A DNA stretch of 64,000 bases, taken from the NCBI RefSeq assembly GCF_052118845.1, contig NZ_JBQKGJ010000010.1, forward strand, positions 1 to 64,000, given 5' to 3'. Positions within the stretch are counted from its first letter, which is position 1. Each line of letters opens with the position of its first letter. The notes under the pieces are model-generated. The model ran no database searches and was not told where the DNA came from. It worked only from the letters and a program-made list of their open reading frames with translations. The stretch comes from Bilifractor sp002394235. Its GTDB lineage: Bacteria > Bacillota > Clostridia > Lachnospirales > Lachnospiraceae. Positions 1 through 8,035 of the stretch are shown here, piece after piece. Made by a program: the position numbers and the translations under genes.

Positions 1-164
1 TAATTCGCTGGCAAAGGCGGGTTTAGCGGCATAAAGATCCTATCTGATTGCCTGTATTATTGAGTTTTCAAGGTGCGAAGCCCATTTTTGCTATGGGAAG
101 TTTTAGTAAATAAGAATATGCGTTTATGGAAATGTGCGTATATAAGAAAATGGAGGTCAGCACA

Positions 165-1358
165 ATGATTAACACACAGATGGAACAGCTGGGGAAAGCA
201 CCTTCGAAGATTCGTGAGATTTTTGAGTATGGCAAGAGAAGAAAGGCTGAGATCGGAGAGGAGAATGTGTTTGATTTCAGCATCGGGAATCCGAATGTTC
301 CGGCTCCGGCGGATGTGAATGTGACGTATAAGAACCTAATTGATACACATGATGATATCTGGCTTCACGGTTATACCTCGGCAGCGGGCGATCTGGATAC
401 AAGACGTGCGATCGCGGAGGATCTGAATCGAAGATTCGGTACCTCTTTTCAAGCGTCTAATCTGTATATGACGTGCGGAGCGGCGGCATCACTGAAGATT
501 ACGATAACTGCAATGGCTCAGCCGGGGGACGAGTTTGTTACGTTTACCCCGTTTTTTCCGGAGTACCGTGTGTTTGTCGAGACTTCTGGAGGAAAGCTGG
601 TCACCTCTCCGACCGATCCGGAGACTTTCCAGATCGACTTTGATAATCTGGATGCAGTAATTACAGATAAAACGAAGGCGGTTCTTGTCAATTCCCCGAA
701 TAATCCTTCCGGTGTCGTGTTCCGTGAGGAATCTGTGAAAAAGCTGGCCTCTCTTCTCGCGGAGAAGGAGCAGGCGTACGGGCATACGATTTATCTGATT
801 ACAGACGAGCCGTACCGTGAGCTTGTGTATGATGAAGAGATCATGGTTCCGTATATGACAAAATATTACCGGGACACAGTGGTATGCTATTCCTACAGCA
901 AATCGCTCTCCCTGCCGGGCGAGCGGATCGGCTACATTCTGATTCCCGATGAGGCGGATCAGGCAGCGGATCTGTATGCGGCAGTTGCGGGAGCGGGCCG
1001 TGCGTTGGGATATGTCTGTGCGCCGAGCCTTGCCCAGCATGTGATCGAAAGGTGCGTCGGACAGGTCGCGGATCTGTCTGTGTACAGGACGAACCGGGAT
1101 CTTCTCTATGACGCTCTCACGGAATATGGGTACACCTGTGTTCATCCGGACGGCGCGTTTTATCTGTTTGTGAAGGCTCTGGAGGAGGATGCGGTATCAT
1201 TCTGTGAGAGAGCAAAGGATTTTGAGCTTCTGCTTGTTCCGGCGGACAGCTTCGGCACGCCCGGATATGTGAGGATTGCCTATTGTGTGACGACAGATCA
1301 GATCCGAAGAAGCCTGCCGGCATTCCGGAATCTGGCACAAGCCTACGGCAGAATCTGA
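165..1358 (+). CDS. PLP-dependent aminotransferase, class I/II
   Basis: About 397 residues, full length for a fold-type I aminotransferase. It has the pyrimidine-like NNPSG substrate-loop motif, the TDEPYRE segment with the PLP-contacting Asp, and the YSYSKSLSLPGERIGY segment whose Lys should form the Schiff base. The family transfers an amino group between an amino acid and a 2-oxo acid in the cytoplasm; the substrate cannot be read from sequence, though aspartate, aromatic or alanine-type enzymes are the nearest relatives. An upstream in-frame ATG exists at 126, but ATG 165 is preceded by GGAGG at 152-156 with 8 nt spacing, so 165 is chosen. It stands alone, followed by a 750-bp gene-free gap. 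Bases 1-164 hold no gene that I can support. Confidence 0.85.
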   Translation: MINTQMEQLGKAPSKIREIFEYGKRRKAEIGEENVFDFSIGNPNVPAPADVNVTYKNLIDTHDDIWLHGYTSAAGDLDTRRAIAEDLNRRFGTSFQASNLYMTCGAAASLKITITAMAQPGDEFVTFTPFFPEYRVFVETSGGKLVTSPTDPETFQIDFDNLDAVITDKTKAVLVNSPNNPSGVVFREESVKKLASLLAEKEQAYGHTIYLITDEPYRELVYDEEIMVPYMTKYYRDTVVCYSYSKSLSLPGERIGYILIPDEADQAADLYAAVAGAGRALGYVCAPSLAQHVIERCVGQVADLSVYRTNRDLLYDALTEYGYTCVHPDGAFYLFVKALEEDAVSFCERAKDFELLLVPADSFGTPGYVRIAYCVTTDQIRRSLPAFRNLAQAYGRI

Positions 1359-1517
1359 AAATGTATTGCCACTTTTGTATACAAAATTCTCCTGATAAAC
1401 CCCAGATAAAAAAGTGCACAAATTGAAGAAGCTGCGATGAAAAATTTCTTTGAGCTGAGATTTTCATTCACAAAATAATCAACATTTCAGAAGGCCGGAA
1501 AGGCGCATAAAATAGAG

Positions 1518-1560
1518 TTATCCACGAAGTTATCCACATTATCAACAAAAATGTGGGGAA
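1518..1560 (+). promoter_or_regulatory. Cluster of DnaA-box-like 9-mers
   Basis: TTATCCACG (1518-1526), TTATCCACA (1530-1538, exact consensus), TTATCAACA (1539-1547) and the reverse-oriented TGTGGGGAA (1552-1560) lie within 43 bp. AT-rich DNA follows to about 1740. DnaA binds TTATCCACA. No dnaA, dnaN, rpmH or recF is nearby, so this may be a DnaA titration or regulatory site rather than oriC. The rest of gap 1359-2108 holds the two repeats listed next and no supported gene. Confidence 0.5.
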
Positions 1561-1743
1561 AATTACATGGTTACATAAGAGAAAATCGTGAACAGATGTT
1601 TTGTGAACAATCTCCAAAATATCCAAAATCCGGAAAAACCCGTGAAAAAGCCTTGACTTTTCTATAGTGAAACTATTAGATTCCCTATCTCTGAATTGTG
1701 TGGTGATCCTCAAAAAAATCTGACAAAATATGGAATCGTTTCT

Positions 1744-1829
1744 GTAATTCGTACATATACATGGTGTCGCTCTTTTGAAAACGGGTACGTCCGAAGGTTC
1801 ACACACATGTAATTTGTACATATATATGG
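1744..1829. repeat. Direct repeat pair, 21 bp, 65 bp apart
   Basis: GTAATTCGTACATATACATGG-type units at 1744-1764 and 1809-1829 match at 19 of 21 positions and contain the near-palindrome GTACATATAC/GTACATATAT. They lie about 280-360 bp upstream of trmB. A paired operator or a simple duplication would both fit. Confidence 0.45.
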
Positions 1830-1984
1830 GGCTATATGGAGTGTATATGGAGTCACCTCCCGGCTGGAGAACTGTGACAGGGCTGGATTGTGCGGCGGGG
1901 TTCGCCGGGAGAACCAGATGATTCGATGCAGGGCAGGTGGATGCCGGATGGGGATAAAGCGGGTGTGGATAAAGATGAAACAGA

Positions 1985-2085
1985 TCAAGACGAAGCAGAT
2001 AAAGGTGAAGCAGACAATGGTGAAGCAGATAAGGTGAAGCAGATAAGATGAAGCAGATAAAGGTGAAGCTGATGAAGCGGATACA
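1985..2085. repeat. Purine-rich short tandem repeat upstream of trmB
   Basis: Seven or so imperfect copies of a GAAGCAGATAAAGGT-like 12-15-mer run up to about 15 bp before the trmB ribosome binding site. One frame is open for about 34 acidic residues from an ATG near 1938, but it has no convincing ribosome binding site, so I do not call a gene. Confidence 0.6.
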
Positions 2086-2108
2086 GAGGATAATGGAGGA
2101 GAAAATAG

Positions 2109-2870
2109 ATGAGCAGGCTGCGTAATATACCGGGTGCTGCGGATGTGATTCGCAGCAGTGAGTACTGCATACAGAATCCGGAGAATTTCCGTGGCAGGTG
2201 GGACGGTGTTTTTGAGAAGAAACAGCCGCTGTATATTGAGATCGGGATGGGAAAGGGACATTTTCTGATGGATATGGCGGAGGCGTACCCGGACCGCAAT
2301 TTTATCGGAATCGAGATGTATGACAGCGTTCTGTTCCGGGCGGTTCAGAAGGCGGAGATGCGAGCGAGAATTCGGGCAGGAGCAGATCCGGAGAATGTTC
2401 ATGGCCTATCCGCAGATGTGAAGGAAAGGCCGGGGTTGATGAGGAACTGCAATTTTCGTTTTCTCCGGATGGACGCAAGACAACTGACAGAGGTATTTGG
2501 AGAGGGGGAGGTCGACGGGATCTATCTGAATTTTTCGGATCCGTGGCCGAAGGACCGTCACGCGGGGAGACGTCTGACATCGTCCGGATTTCTGAAACTT
2601 TACGAGAAAATCATGAGCAGGGAAGCACGGCTGGAATTCAAAACCGATAACCGGCAGCTCTTTGATTTTTCGCTGGAAGAGATTCGTGAAAACGGCTGGA
2701 AGCTTCTGCAGTATACCTTTGATCTTCACAATGACCCGGAGATGAATCAGGGAAATATCATGACGGAATATGAGAAAAAATTCTCAGCCAGAGGAAACCG
2801 GATCTGTAAGCTCATCGCAGTGCCCCGGAAAGAGAAAAACTCTGAATGCGACAGAAAGATCCGGGTGTAA
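2109..2870 (+). CDS. trmB: tRNA (guanine-46-N7-)-methyltransferase
   Basis: 253 residues, slightly longer than most TrmB. It carries the family motifs: IEIGMGKGHFL (SAM-binding loop, near residue 41), NFIGIEMYDS (acidic end of strand 2), NFSDPWPKDRHAGRRL (the catalytic PWPK-rH-RRL signature, near 142) and LEFKTDNRQLFDFSLEE near the C-terminus. TrmB uses SAM to make m7G46 in the variable loop of tRNAs. Start ATG 2109 has GGAGGA 8 nt upstream, and a stop codon (TAG) directly precedes it, so no longer start is possible. The last codons (RKIRV) are the first unit of a 19-bp tandem repeat that continues downstream, so the C-terminus may have drifted recently. Confidence 0.93.
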   Translation: MSRLRNIPGAADVIRSSEYCIQNPENFRGRWDGVFEKKQPLYIEIGMGKGHFLMDMAEAYPDRNFIGIEMYDSVLFRAVQKAEMRARIRAGADPENVHGLSADVKERPGLMRNCNFRFLRMDARQLTEVFGEGEVDGIYLNFSDPWPKDRHAGRRLTSSGFLKLYEKIMSREARLEFKTDNRQLFDFSLEEIRENGWKLLQYTFDLHNDPEMNQGNIMTEYEKKFSARGNRICKLIAVPRKEKNSECDRKIRV

Positions 2871-2949
2871 CGGAAAGATCCGGGTGTAATGGAAAGGTCC
2901 GGGTGTAACGGAAAGATCCGGGTGTAACGTAAAGAAGATCCGGGTGTAT
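2851..2949. repeat. 19-bp tandem repeat, 5 units, spanning the trmB stop codon
   Basis: The unit CGGAAAGATCCGGGTGTAA is repeated at 2851, 2871, 2890, 2909 and 2928, the last with a 3-bp insertion. The TAA of the first unit is the trmB stop codon. Each unit also contains the inner palindrome-like GATCCGGGTG. Confidence 0.9.
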
Positions 2950-2965
2950 CTTCGAGGAGTAAAAG

Positions 2966-3058
2966 CGAGATAAAACACGCTGCGCGAGTTTTATCTCGCT
3001 ATCGCGACGCTCGCCGCACACGAATACTTCGCATTCAGCTGCGGCTCACTGTTCGCGT
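2966..3058 (-). repeat. 93-bp terminator-linked repeat, copy 1
   Basis: Full-length copy on the minus strand with one substitution (CAGCTGAA for CAGCCGAA). Read on the minus strand it begins three T's after the dnaJ terminator hairpin (3064-3102). It ends with the 11-bp stem CGAGATAAAAC / GTTTTATCTCG. Confidence 0.95.
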
Positions 3059-3063
3059 AAATT

Positions 3064-3102
3064 AAAGGAGACAGGACGGATGCGGATCCGGTCTGTCTCC
3101 TT
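3064..3102 (-). terminator. Terminator of the dnaJ-family gene
   Basis: GGAGACAG (3067-3074) pairs with CTGTCTCC (3093-3100). On the minus strand the hairpin lies about 40 bp past the dnaJ-family stop codon and is followed by TTTAATTT. Confidence 0.75.
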
Positions 3103-3142
3103 TGTTCTTTGTGCATGGTCAGATTTGTTCCTGCGGGTTGGA

Positions 3143-4261
3143 TTAGTCACCGGAAGCGGCTGTGCCGCTTCGGTTCTCCGCGGCCTGATATGCCTTCAGT
3201 GCTTTCTGTTCTTCGCGCGTGAGAACCTTTGGAACCGCAATCTCAATCGTGACATATTCATCCCCGCAGACGCCTTTCATATCTTTTACGCCTTTGCCTT
3301 TCAATCTGATCTTGCTTCCGGACTGTGTGCCCTTCGGAATTCTGCACACGACTCTTCCGTTGAGTACGGGAACCTCGGTCTCGCCGCCGAAGACTGCTGT
3401 CGTGTATGGAATCTTTGCGGTTGTATACAAATCATTTCCCTTACGCTCGAATCCGGGCATATTCTGAACATTAACCTTGATGATCAGATCACCACTGGCA
3501 CCATTCGGTTTCTGATGGCCCTTACCTCTCAGACGTATGGATTTGCCATCTTCGATGCCTGCCGGTATGCGGATCTCCAGAGTGCTTACATGGCCATCCG
3601 GGGAAGAAAGCTGTACCTTCCGGCTGCATCCGTTGACCGCATCCATGAAGCCGATGGTGATTTCTGAATGAAGGTCGTAGTCGGCATTGTCCATGCCTTC
3701 ATAAAATCCACCGGTTCCGTCCTGTCCAAAGCCGCTGAACCCTGATCCGGATGAGTAACCTTCAGAGGCACGGCCGTGTCTGAAGGAGTCTCCGGTTTTG
3801 CCATGAAACATATTTCCGAACATCTGGCCGAAGATGTCATCTGCGCCATCTCCGTTAAAATGGAAGGACTGATATTTCCTGCCATCCGGGCCGTAGGATT
3901 GATAACTATAGCTCGTTCCGCCGTTTCCCCCTGTGAAGTTGCGGAAGAAATCCTCAGCTCCGGCCCTGCCGCCGCCAAAATCGCTTCTGCCGCCGTACGC
4001 ATCATATGCCTCTTCATATTTTTTCGGATCCATGCCATTCTCAAATGCAGCCATGCCACACTTATCATAGATCCGCTTCTTTTCAGGATCGCTGAGGACA
4101 GCATACGCTTCATTGACCTCCTGGAATTTCTTCTCGGCCATTTTATCGCCGGGATTCATATCCGGGTGATAGCGCTTTGCCAGCTGACGGAAGGCTTTCT
4201 TGATCGCGTTCTCATCAGCTCCTTTGGGAAGACCAAGCACCTCGTAAAAATCCTTCTTCAT
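3143..4261 (-). CDS. DnaJ-family co-chaperone without zinc finger (CbpA-like)
   Basis: 372 residues. The J domain is at residues 1-70 with the HPD motif (KRYHPDMN), followed by a long Gly/Phe/Ser-rich linker at about 80-190. Two C-terminal peptide-binding beta domains then run from about 195 to 350 (IPAGIEDGKSIRLRGKG and IPKGTQSGSKIRLKGKG). The CxxCxGxG zinc repeats of canonical DnaJ are absent, so this is a type II (DnaJB/CbpA-like) J protein. It should stimulate DnaK ATPase and deliver clients. It lies downstream of hsp20 on the same strand but behind its own terminators and no visible CIRCE. The start ATG is preceded by AAGGTGAG. The canonical grpE-dnaK-dnaJ operon is not in this window. 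Confidence 0.88.
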   Translation of the reverse strand: MKKDFYEVLGLPKGADENAIKKAFRQLAKRYHPDMNPGDKMAEKKFQEVNEAYAVLSDPEKKRIYDKCGMAAFENGMDPKKYEEAYDAYGGRSDFGGGRAGAEDFFRNFTGGNGGTSYSYQSYGPDGRKYQSFHFNGDGADDIFGQMFGNMFHGKTGDSFRHGRASEGYSSGSGFSGFGQDGTGGFYEGMDNADYDLHSEITIGFMDAVNGCSRKVQLSSPDGHVSTLEIRIPAGIEDGKSIRLRGKGHQKPNGASGDLIIKVNVQNMPGFERKGNDLYTTAKIPYTTAVFGGETEVPVLNGRVVCRIPKGTQSGSKIRLKGKGVKDMKGVCGDEYVTIEIAVPKVLTREEQKALKAYQAAENRSGTAASGD

Positions 4262-4423
4262 AATTATCTCACCTTCTTCCTCTCCTGGATTTCATACCCC
4301 TTCTGTTTAATGCTATGCTCATATATTATACGCCTCTGATTGTTTATTCCCTCGGTTCATCGTGATGCGGCTGTGATATATTGCCTCATGCCTGCATGGA
4401 TGAAAATTTTATTCTGTATTCTC

Positions 4424-4468
4424 AAAAAGCTGTCACGCCGACTGAATCTCTCAGTGACATGACAGCTT
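4424..4468 (-). terminator. Hairpin with minus-strand T tract, likely hsp20 terminator
   Basis: AAGCTGTCA (4427-4435) pairs with TGACAGCTT (4460-4468). On the minus strand it is followed by TTTTTGAG. Copy 2 of the 93-bp repeat lies between this hairpin and the hsp20 stop codon. Confidence 0.65.
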
Positions 4469-4476
4469 ATAAATTT

Positions 4477-4569
4477 ACGCGAACAGTGAGCCGCAGCCGA
4501 ATGCGAAGTATTCGTGTGCGGCGAGCGTCGCGATAGCGAGATAAAACTCGCGCAGCGTGTTTTATCTCG
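4477..4569 (+). repeat. 93-bp terminator-linked repeat, copy 2
   Basis: Consensus copy on the plus strand, starting after ATAAATTT on the right side of the hairpin at 4427-4468. Both flanking genes are on the minus strand, so this is the one copy whose orientation opposes the transcription it lies in. Confidence 0.95.
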
Positions 4570-4638
4570 TTTCCTTGATTTCCGGGTGTCGCTTGACCCT
4601 GTCTGACACTGCTTTCAGCTGTCTGAACGGATCAGTTA

Positions 4639-5061
4639 TCAGCCTATCGCAATCTTCTTCGGTTCAGGAGTCTGCGGTTCTTTCTTTGCAATATGAATAT
4701 TCAGAACGCCGTTGTCGAATTTTGCCGTGATGTCGTTCTCGGAAACATCATCGCCGACATAGAAACTGCGCTCCATATTCCCGCTGTATCTCTCGATCCG
4801 AACGATTTTGCCGTCCTTTTCCTTCTCGTCCTTTTCCTTGGAATCCTTCACGGCCTTTATATTCAAAACACCCTCATTCAGGCTCAGGGAAATATTCTCT
4901 TTGCGGAATCCGGGAAGCTCAACCGTAAAGTCATAGCCCTTTTCGTCTTCCCTGATGTCTGTCTTCATCACTCCATTTTCCTCAAAAAACGGTGCCTGGA
5001 AGAAATCATCTGTCCAATCATTTACAAAATCATTTCTGAAAATACTTGGCATATACATCAT
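4639..5061 (-). CDS. Small heat shock protein, Hsp20/alpha-crystallin family
   Basis: 140 residues. The alpha-crystallin domain spans about residues 32-135, with YDFTVELPGFRKENISLSL (beta2-beta4) and FDNGVLNIHIAKKE carrying the conserved GVL motif. A charged loop (KDSKEKDEKEKDGK) sits between strands. Hsp20 proteins are ATP-independent holdases that form cytoplasmic oligomers. AAGGAGG lies 7 nt before ATG 5061; a second ATG follows immediately. A promoter and CIRCE operator upstream (5266-5308) point to HrcA repression and induction by heat or protein damage. Confidence 0.93.
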   Translation of the reverse strand: MMYMPSIFRNDFVNDWTDDFFQAPFFEENGVMKTDIREDEKGYDFTVELPGFRKENISLSLNEGVLNIKAVKDSKEKDEKEKDGKIVRIERYSGNMERSFYVGDDVSENDITAKFDNGVLNIHIAKKEPQTPEPKKIAIG

Positions 5062-5265
5062 AAGTCATTCCTCCTTCTGCTCATTCGTTCCGTTTCGAAA
5101 ATGCCTGTTTCTCTGAATGAGTTCATGTAATTTCACATTTATTTTCTAACAGAAGAGCTGCAGTGGATTCCTTGCGGCACTTCTCAGAATCGGATGATTT
5201 TTCTTCATCCCCCTCTCAGCCACTATGCTGTTTGGATTATCATCTGCTTTCTTCTGACATTATGT

Positions 5266-5308
5266 ATACTAGCACCGGTTATTAGCACTGTCAATAGGTG
5301 AGTGCTAA
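5266..5308 (-). promoter_or_regulatory. Sigma-A promoter overlapped by a CIRCE (HrcA) operator
   Basis: CIRCE is TTAGCACTG-N9-GAGTGCTAA at 5282-5308, with one mismatch to the TTAGCACTC-N9-GAGTGCTAA consensus. On the minus strand TTGACA (5294-5289) lies across one CIRCE arm and the spacer, followed by 17 bp and TAGTAT (5271-5266). HrcA binding would therefore cover the -35 element of hsp20. The rest of gap 5062-5426 holds only the hsp20 leader and the trx terminator. Confidence 0.9.
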
Positions 5309-5370
5309 TTTTTTTAAAAAACTTTTTCAGACATCCATCACAGCTTGTTTGTGGCCGTGAAGCCTGAGAC

Positions 5371-5405
5371 AAAAAAACGCCGGACTGTGATGATCACAGT
5401 CCGGC
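5371..5405 (-). terminator. Intrinsic terminator of thioredoxin gene
   Basis: GCCGGACTGTGA pairs with TCACAGTCCGGC (5379-5405). On the minus strand it is followed by seven T's, 20 bp past the trx stop codon. Confidence 0.92.
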
Positions 5406-5426
5406 AAAAGTTCCAGATCCGACTTA

Positions 5427-5741
5427 TTATTTATTCCTGTCGATGATTGCCTCAAAGCTCTCAGAGTCTCTTGCGCCGACCACCTGATCGACCTTCTGGC
5501 CGTCCTTAATGAATACGAAGTTCGGGATGCTCTGTACGCCGAATTTTGCAGCGACATCCGGATTATTGTCTACGTTGATCTTTACAAACTTGACATCATC
5601 ATAATCCTCGGAGAGGCTGTCCATAACGGGAGCCATCATTTTGCAGGGACCGCACCAGTCCGCGTACATATCTACAACGACAAGACCCTTTGCCTGCATT
5701 ACCTCCGCGTCGAAATCGTTCTGATTGATCATTTTCACCAT
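5427..5741 (-). CDS. trxA: Thioredoxin
   Basis: 104 residues, the size of a classical thioredoxin. It has the WCGPCK redox motif (residues about 29-34), the cis-Pro loop QSIPNF, and the conserved FVKINVDNNPDVAAKFGV strand. It reduces protein disulfides in the cytoplasm with electrons from thioredoxin reductase, which is not in this window. The longer frame starts at 5807, but ATG 5741 (MVKMINQND) has AGGAGG at correct spacing and matches family length. Confidence 0.93.
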   Translation of the reverse strand: MVKMINQNDFDAEVMQAKGLVVVDMYADWCGPCKMMAPVMDSLSEDYDDVKFVKINVDNNPDVAAKFGVQSIPNFVFIKDGQKVDQVVGARDSESFEAIIDRNK

Positions 5742-6000
5742 GGTGTTATTCCTCCTGTGGTTTATCTGTATTCGCTGATAAGTTTTTGTATTGCCTGTAT
5801 TGAACAATTACAATGTATCACAAAATTAAATTGCGCGCAAGCGTTTTTTTTAAAATCGTATCGGGTATTTTGCGCGTGCATACTTTCCATATAAACACAC
5901 AGCGAAACTGCGAATGGAAAAGGTTTCATTTGTGTATTTAAGATATGATGTTGATGTTGCGATCGTTGAATTATTGAAAAAGAAAGTTCATGACACGGGA

Positions 6001-6038
6001 TTGACATAGTGTGTACTACACTGTATAGTACACACTAT
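6001..6038 (+). promoter_or_regulatory. Promoter embedded in a 33-bp inverted repeat (operator)
   Basis: TTGACA (6001-6006), 17 bp, TATAGT (6024-6029). A perfect inverted repeat with 13-bp arms, ATAGTGTGTACTA (6006-6018) and TAGTACACACTAT (6026-6038), separated by 7 bp, covers the spacer and the -10. A GntR/BlaI-type or other dimeric repressor would block it. The next plus-strand gene is the L,D-transpeptidase at 6295. Nothing else supportable was seen between 5742 and 6000. Confidence 0.8.
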
Positions 6039-6204
6039 ATAATAACAATTAAAGGTACATTGAGAAATACATTATGTATAAAAAGTGTCTACAGGATAGA
6101 CGGGAAGGCTGAAGAGATTTATAATATTGAAAATACGTGTTTCAGGACGGAATACAGAAAGACCCTGAAGCTGGTGAGACCTGCAGAAGATAGAATATTC
6201 TTTA

Positions 6205-6270
6205 TTTATTTTATAAGGAATAGTTTTATAAAGAATAGTTTTATTAAAGAAGAGCTTTATAAAGAAGAGT
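6205..6270. repeat. AT-rich short tandem repeat in leader
   Basis: Four imperfect copies of a TTTATAAAGAATAGT/AAGAAGAGCTTTAT-like 15-17-mer lie between the promoter at 6001 and the ribosome binding site of the transpeptidase gene. No gene is supported here. Confidence 0.6.
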
Positions 6271-6294
6271 TCGGAACGGATAAGAGGAATTCGT

Positions 6295-7812
6295 ATGGGG
6301 ACAAACAAAAGGAAATCTGAAGGACGGTATCGCAGACTGGTTCTCCCGCTTGTGTGTCTGATCGCAGCGATAGGAATTTTGTGTGGTCTGTTCGTTATCG
6401 GAGGAAAGGGAGCGGGGAGCTCCAATCACAATCATAAATCTATTGGAAGCGTGGCGGCTCTTTCTGTTGAAGCTTCGGACACACAATCGGCGGATTCGGA
6501 AGAGACAGAGCTGAAGAAAACACCTGGTGAGGACTACAGTCTTACCGTGAAATTCCGGAACGGACAGGAAGTAATCCGGGGTGTTTTCACAGACAGGGTG
6601 AGTTCGGATGCGGACAGCACGGATGAGTCGGAGCAGCGCACCGTTACAACTCCAAACGGTGATTTTCTCTACAAGGTGTCGGACCTCCAGAACATGGTGA
6701 ACAACTTTCCGGAGATGCAGGATGCCAATATGACGCAGCCGGTCAACGCAAGAATCGAGAAAACGGACAGTGGATTTGCAATTGTACCTCAGTCGGACGG
6801 CACGGTACTGGATAAGGGAGCAGTTTTGCGCGCGGTGGAGAGCGCGGTGTCCGGCTGTCAGAAGGAACTGGATCTAACGACAACAGACGGAATCTATCAG
6901 AACGCGGAGATTTCTGCGGACAATGAAGCTCTGAATCAGCAGCTCGCTGCCCTGAATCAGGCGGTCAGCGCAAGCATCACGTATACCCTTCCGACATCTA
7001 CACGCACACTTGACGGATCAACGACGGTGAACTGGCTGACGCAGAATGCGGATGGCTCCTGGACGAAGGACGACGCGGCATGGAACCAGCATATCGCGGA
7101 TTATGTGGCTCAGCTGGCGGCGGATACCGACACGGTCAACGCTGATCGGACCTTCCATGCAACTGGAATCGGGGACGTCACCATCAAGGGTACCGGGTAC
7201 TACGGCTACGAGGTGAACCAGTCAGCAGAAATATCTCAGCTGACCGACGAACTGAACAGCGGGGCGGTTACGACCAGGGAGCCGGTATACAGTGTTACGG
7301 CGTATGCATCTCCGGATGACAACAACGGATTCGGACAGAATTACGTCGAGGCGGATCTGAGCCGGCAGCATATCTGGGTGTACGTCAATGGTCAGGTGGC
7401 TTACGAGACTGACTGTGTATCCGGAACAATGAATGAATCCTATCACACACCGGAGGGAGCGTTTATGCTTCTGAATAAGGAAAAGGATGCCACGCTGCTC
7501 GGAGATCAGATTGCCGGCAAGGAAAACTACTATACCTATACGCAGCCGGTAAGTTACTGGATGCCGTTTACATATTCCGGATGCGGCATGCATGACGCAA
7601 CCTGGAGAGGGGCGTTCGGAGGAGATATCTATATCGCAAACGGCTCTCATGGATGTCTGAATCTTCCGCTTGACGCGGCTGCTCAGATCTATAATCTGGT
7701 ATCGGTGAGAGAACCGGTGATCATTTATTATTCAGCGGGGTACACGCTGGCACCCGCTCCGGCACCGGTGCAGACCGAGGGCGTTTATTACGACAAAAAC
7801 GCTGCGGGCTAA
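6295..7812 (+). CDS. Membrane-anchored L,D-transpeptidase (YkuD) with PG-binding-4-like domain
   Basis: 505 residues. Residues 1-12 are basic and 15-37 form one membrane segment, so the bulk is extracytoplasmic. The middle (about 90-320) resembles the tandem PG_binding_4/YoaR-type modules often fused to YkuD. The catalytic YkuD domain lies at about 345-480 with HDATWRGAFGG and SHGCLNLP; Cys454 is the nucleophile. The enzyme should form 3-3 crosslinks or attach proteins to peptidoglycan. The C-terminal tail is Pro/Ala-rich. GAGGA lies 6 nt before ATG 6295. It follows a promoter with a strong operator, so expression is probably inducible. Confidence 0.88.
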   Translation: MGTNKRKSEGRYRRLVLPLVCLIAAIGILCGLFVIGGKGAGSSNHNHKSIGSVAALSVEASDTQSADSEETELKKTPGEDYSLTVKFRNGQEVIRGVFTDRVSSDADSTDESEQRTVTTPNGDFLYKVSDLQNMVNNFPEMQDANMTQPVNARIEKTDSGFAIVPQSDGTVLDKGAVLRAVESAVSGCQKELDLTTTDGIYQNAEISADNEALNQQLAALNQAVSASITYTLPTSTRTLDGSTTVNWLTQNADGSWTKDDAAWNQHIADYVAQLAADTDTVNADRTFHATGIGDVTIKGTGYYGYEVNQSAEISQLTDELNSGAVTTREPVYSVTAYASPDDNNGFGQNYVEADLSRQHIWVYVNGQVAYETDCVSGTMNESYHTPEGAFMLLNKEKDATLLGDQIAGKENYYTYTQPVSYWMPFTYSGCGMHDATWRGAFGGDIYIANGSHGCLNLPLDAAAQIYNLVSVREPVIIYYSAGYTLAPAPAPVQTEGVYYDKNAAG

Positions 7813-7856
7813 GGCCTGTCAAAGTCACAAAAAGTCAAAGAAATCCAATATGGAAG

Positions 7857-7893
7857 CCCTTGCCTGGAGAAGATTCAGGCAAGGGCCTGTTTT
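7857..7893 (+). terminator. Intrinsic terminator after transpeptidase
   Basis: GCCCTTGCCTG and CAGGCAAGGGC form an 11-bp stem, followed by CTGTTTTA. A possible weak promoter (TTGCGG 7909-7914, 17 bp, TATGAT 7932-7937) lies just beyond it. Confidence 0.85.
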
Positions 7894-8035
7894 ATACTGT
7901 CATTCGGCTTGCGGGCGGTTCACGTTTACGGTATGATATGCGAAAAGATGTGTTATACTAATGTTCCGGGTGATTTTCAGGAAACAGGGAGATGGAATCA
8001 GGGATCTGTGAGAGAAAACCGCCGGAATATGAACC

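Noticed and set aside
1518..1560. Chromosomal replication origin
   Set aside because: DnaA boxes are present but there is no dnaA, dnaN, recF or rpmH, and no long AT-rich unwinding tract with further boxes; kept only as a DnaA-box cluster.
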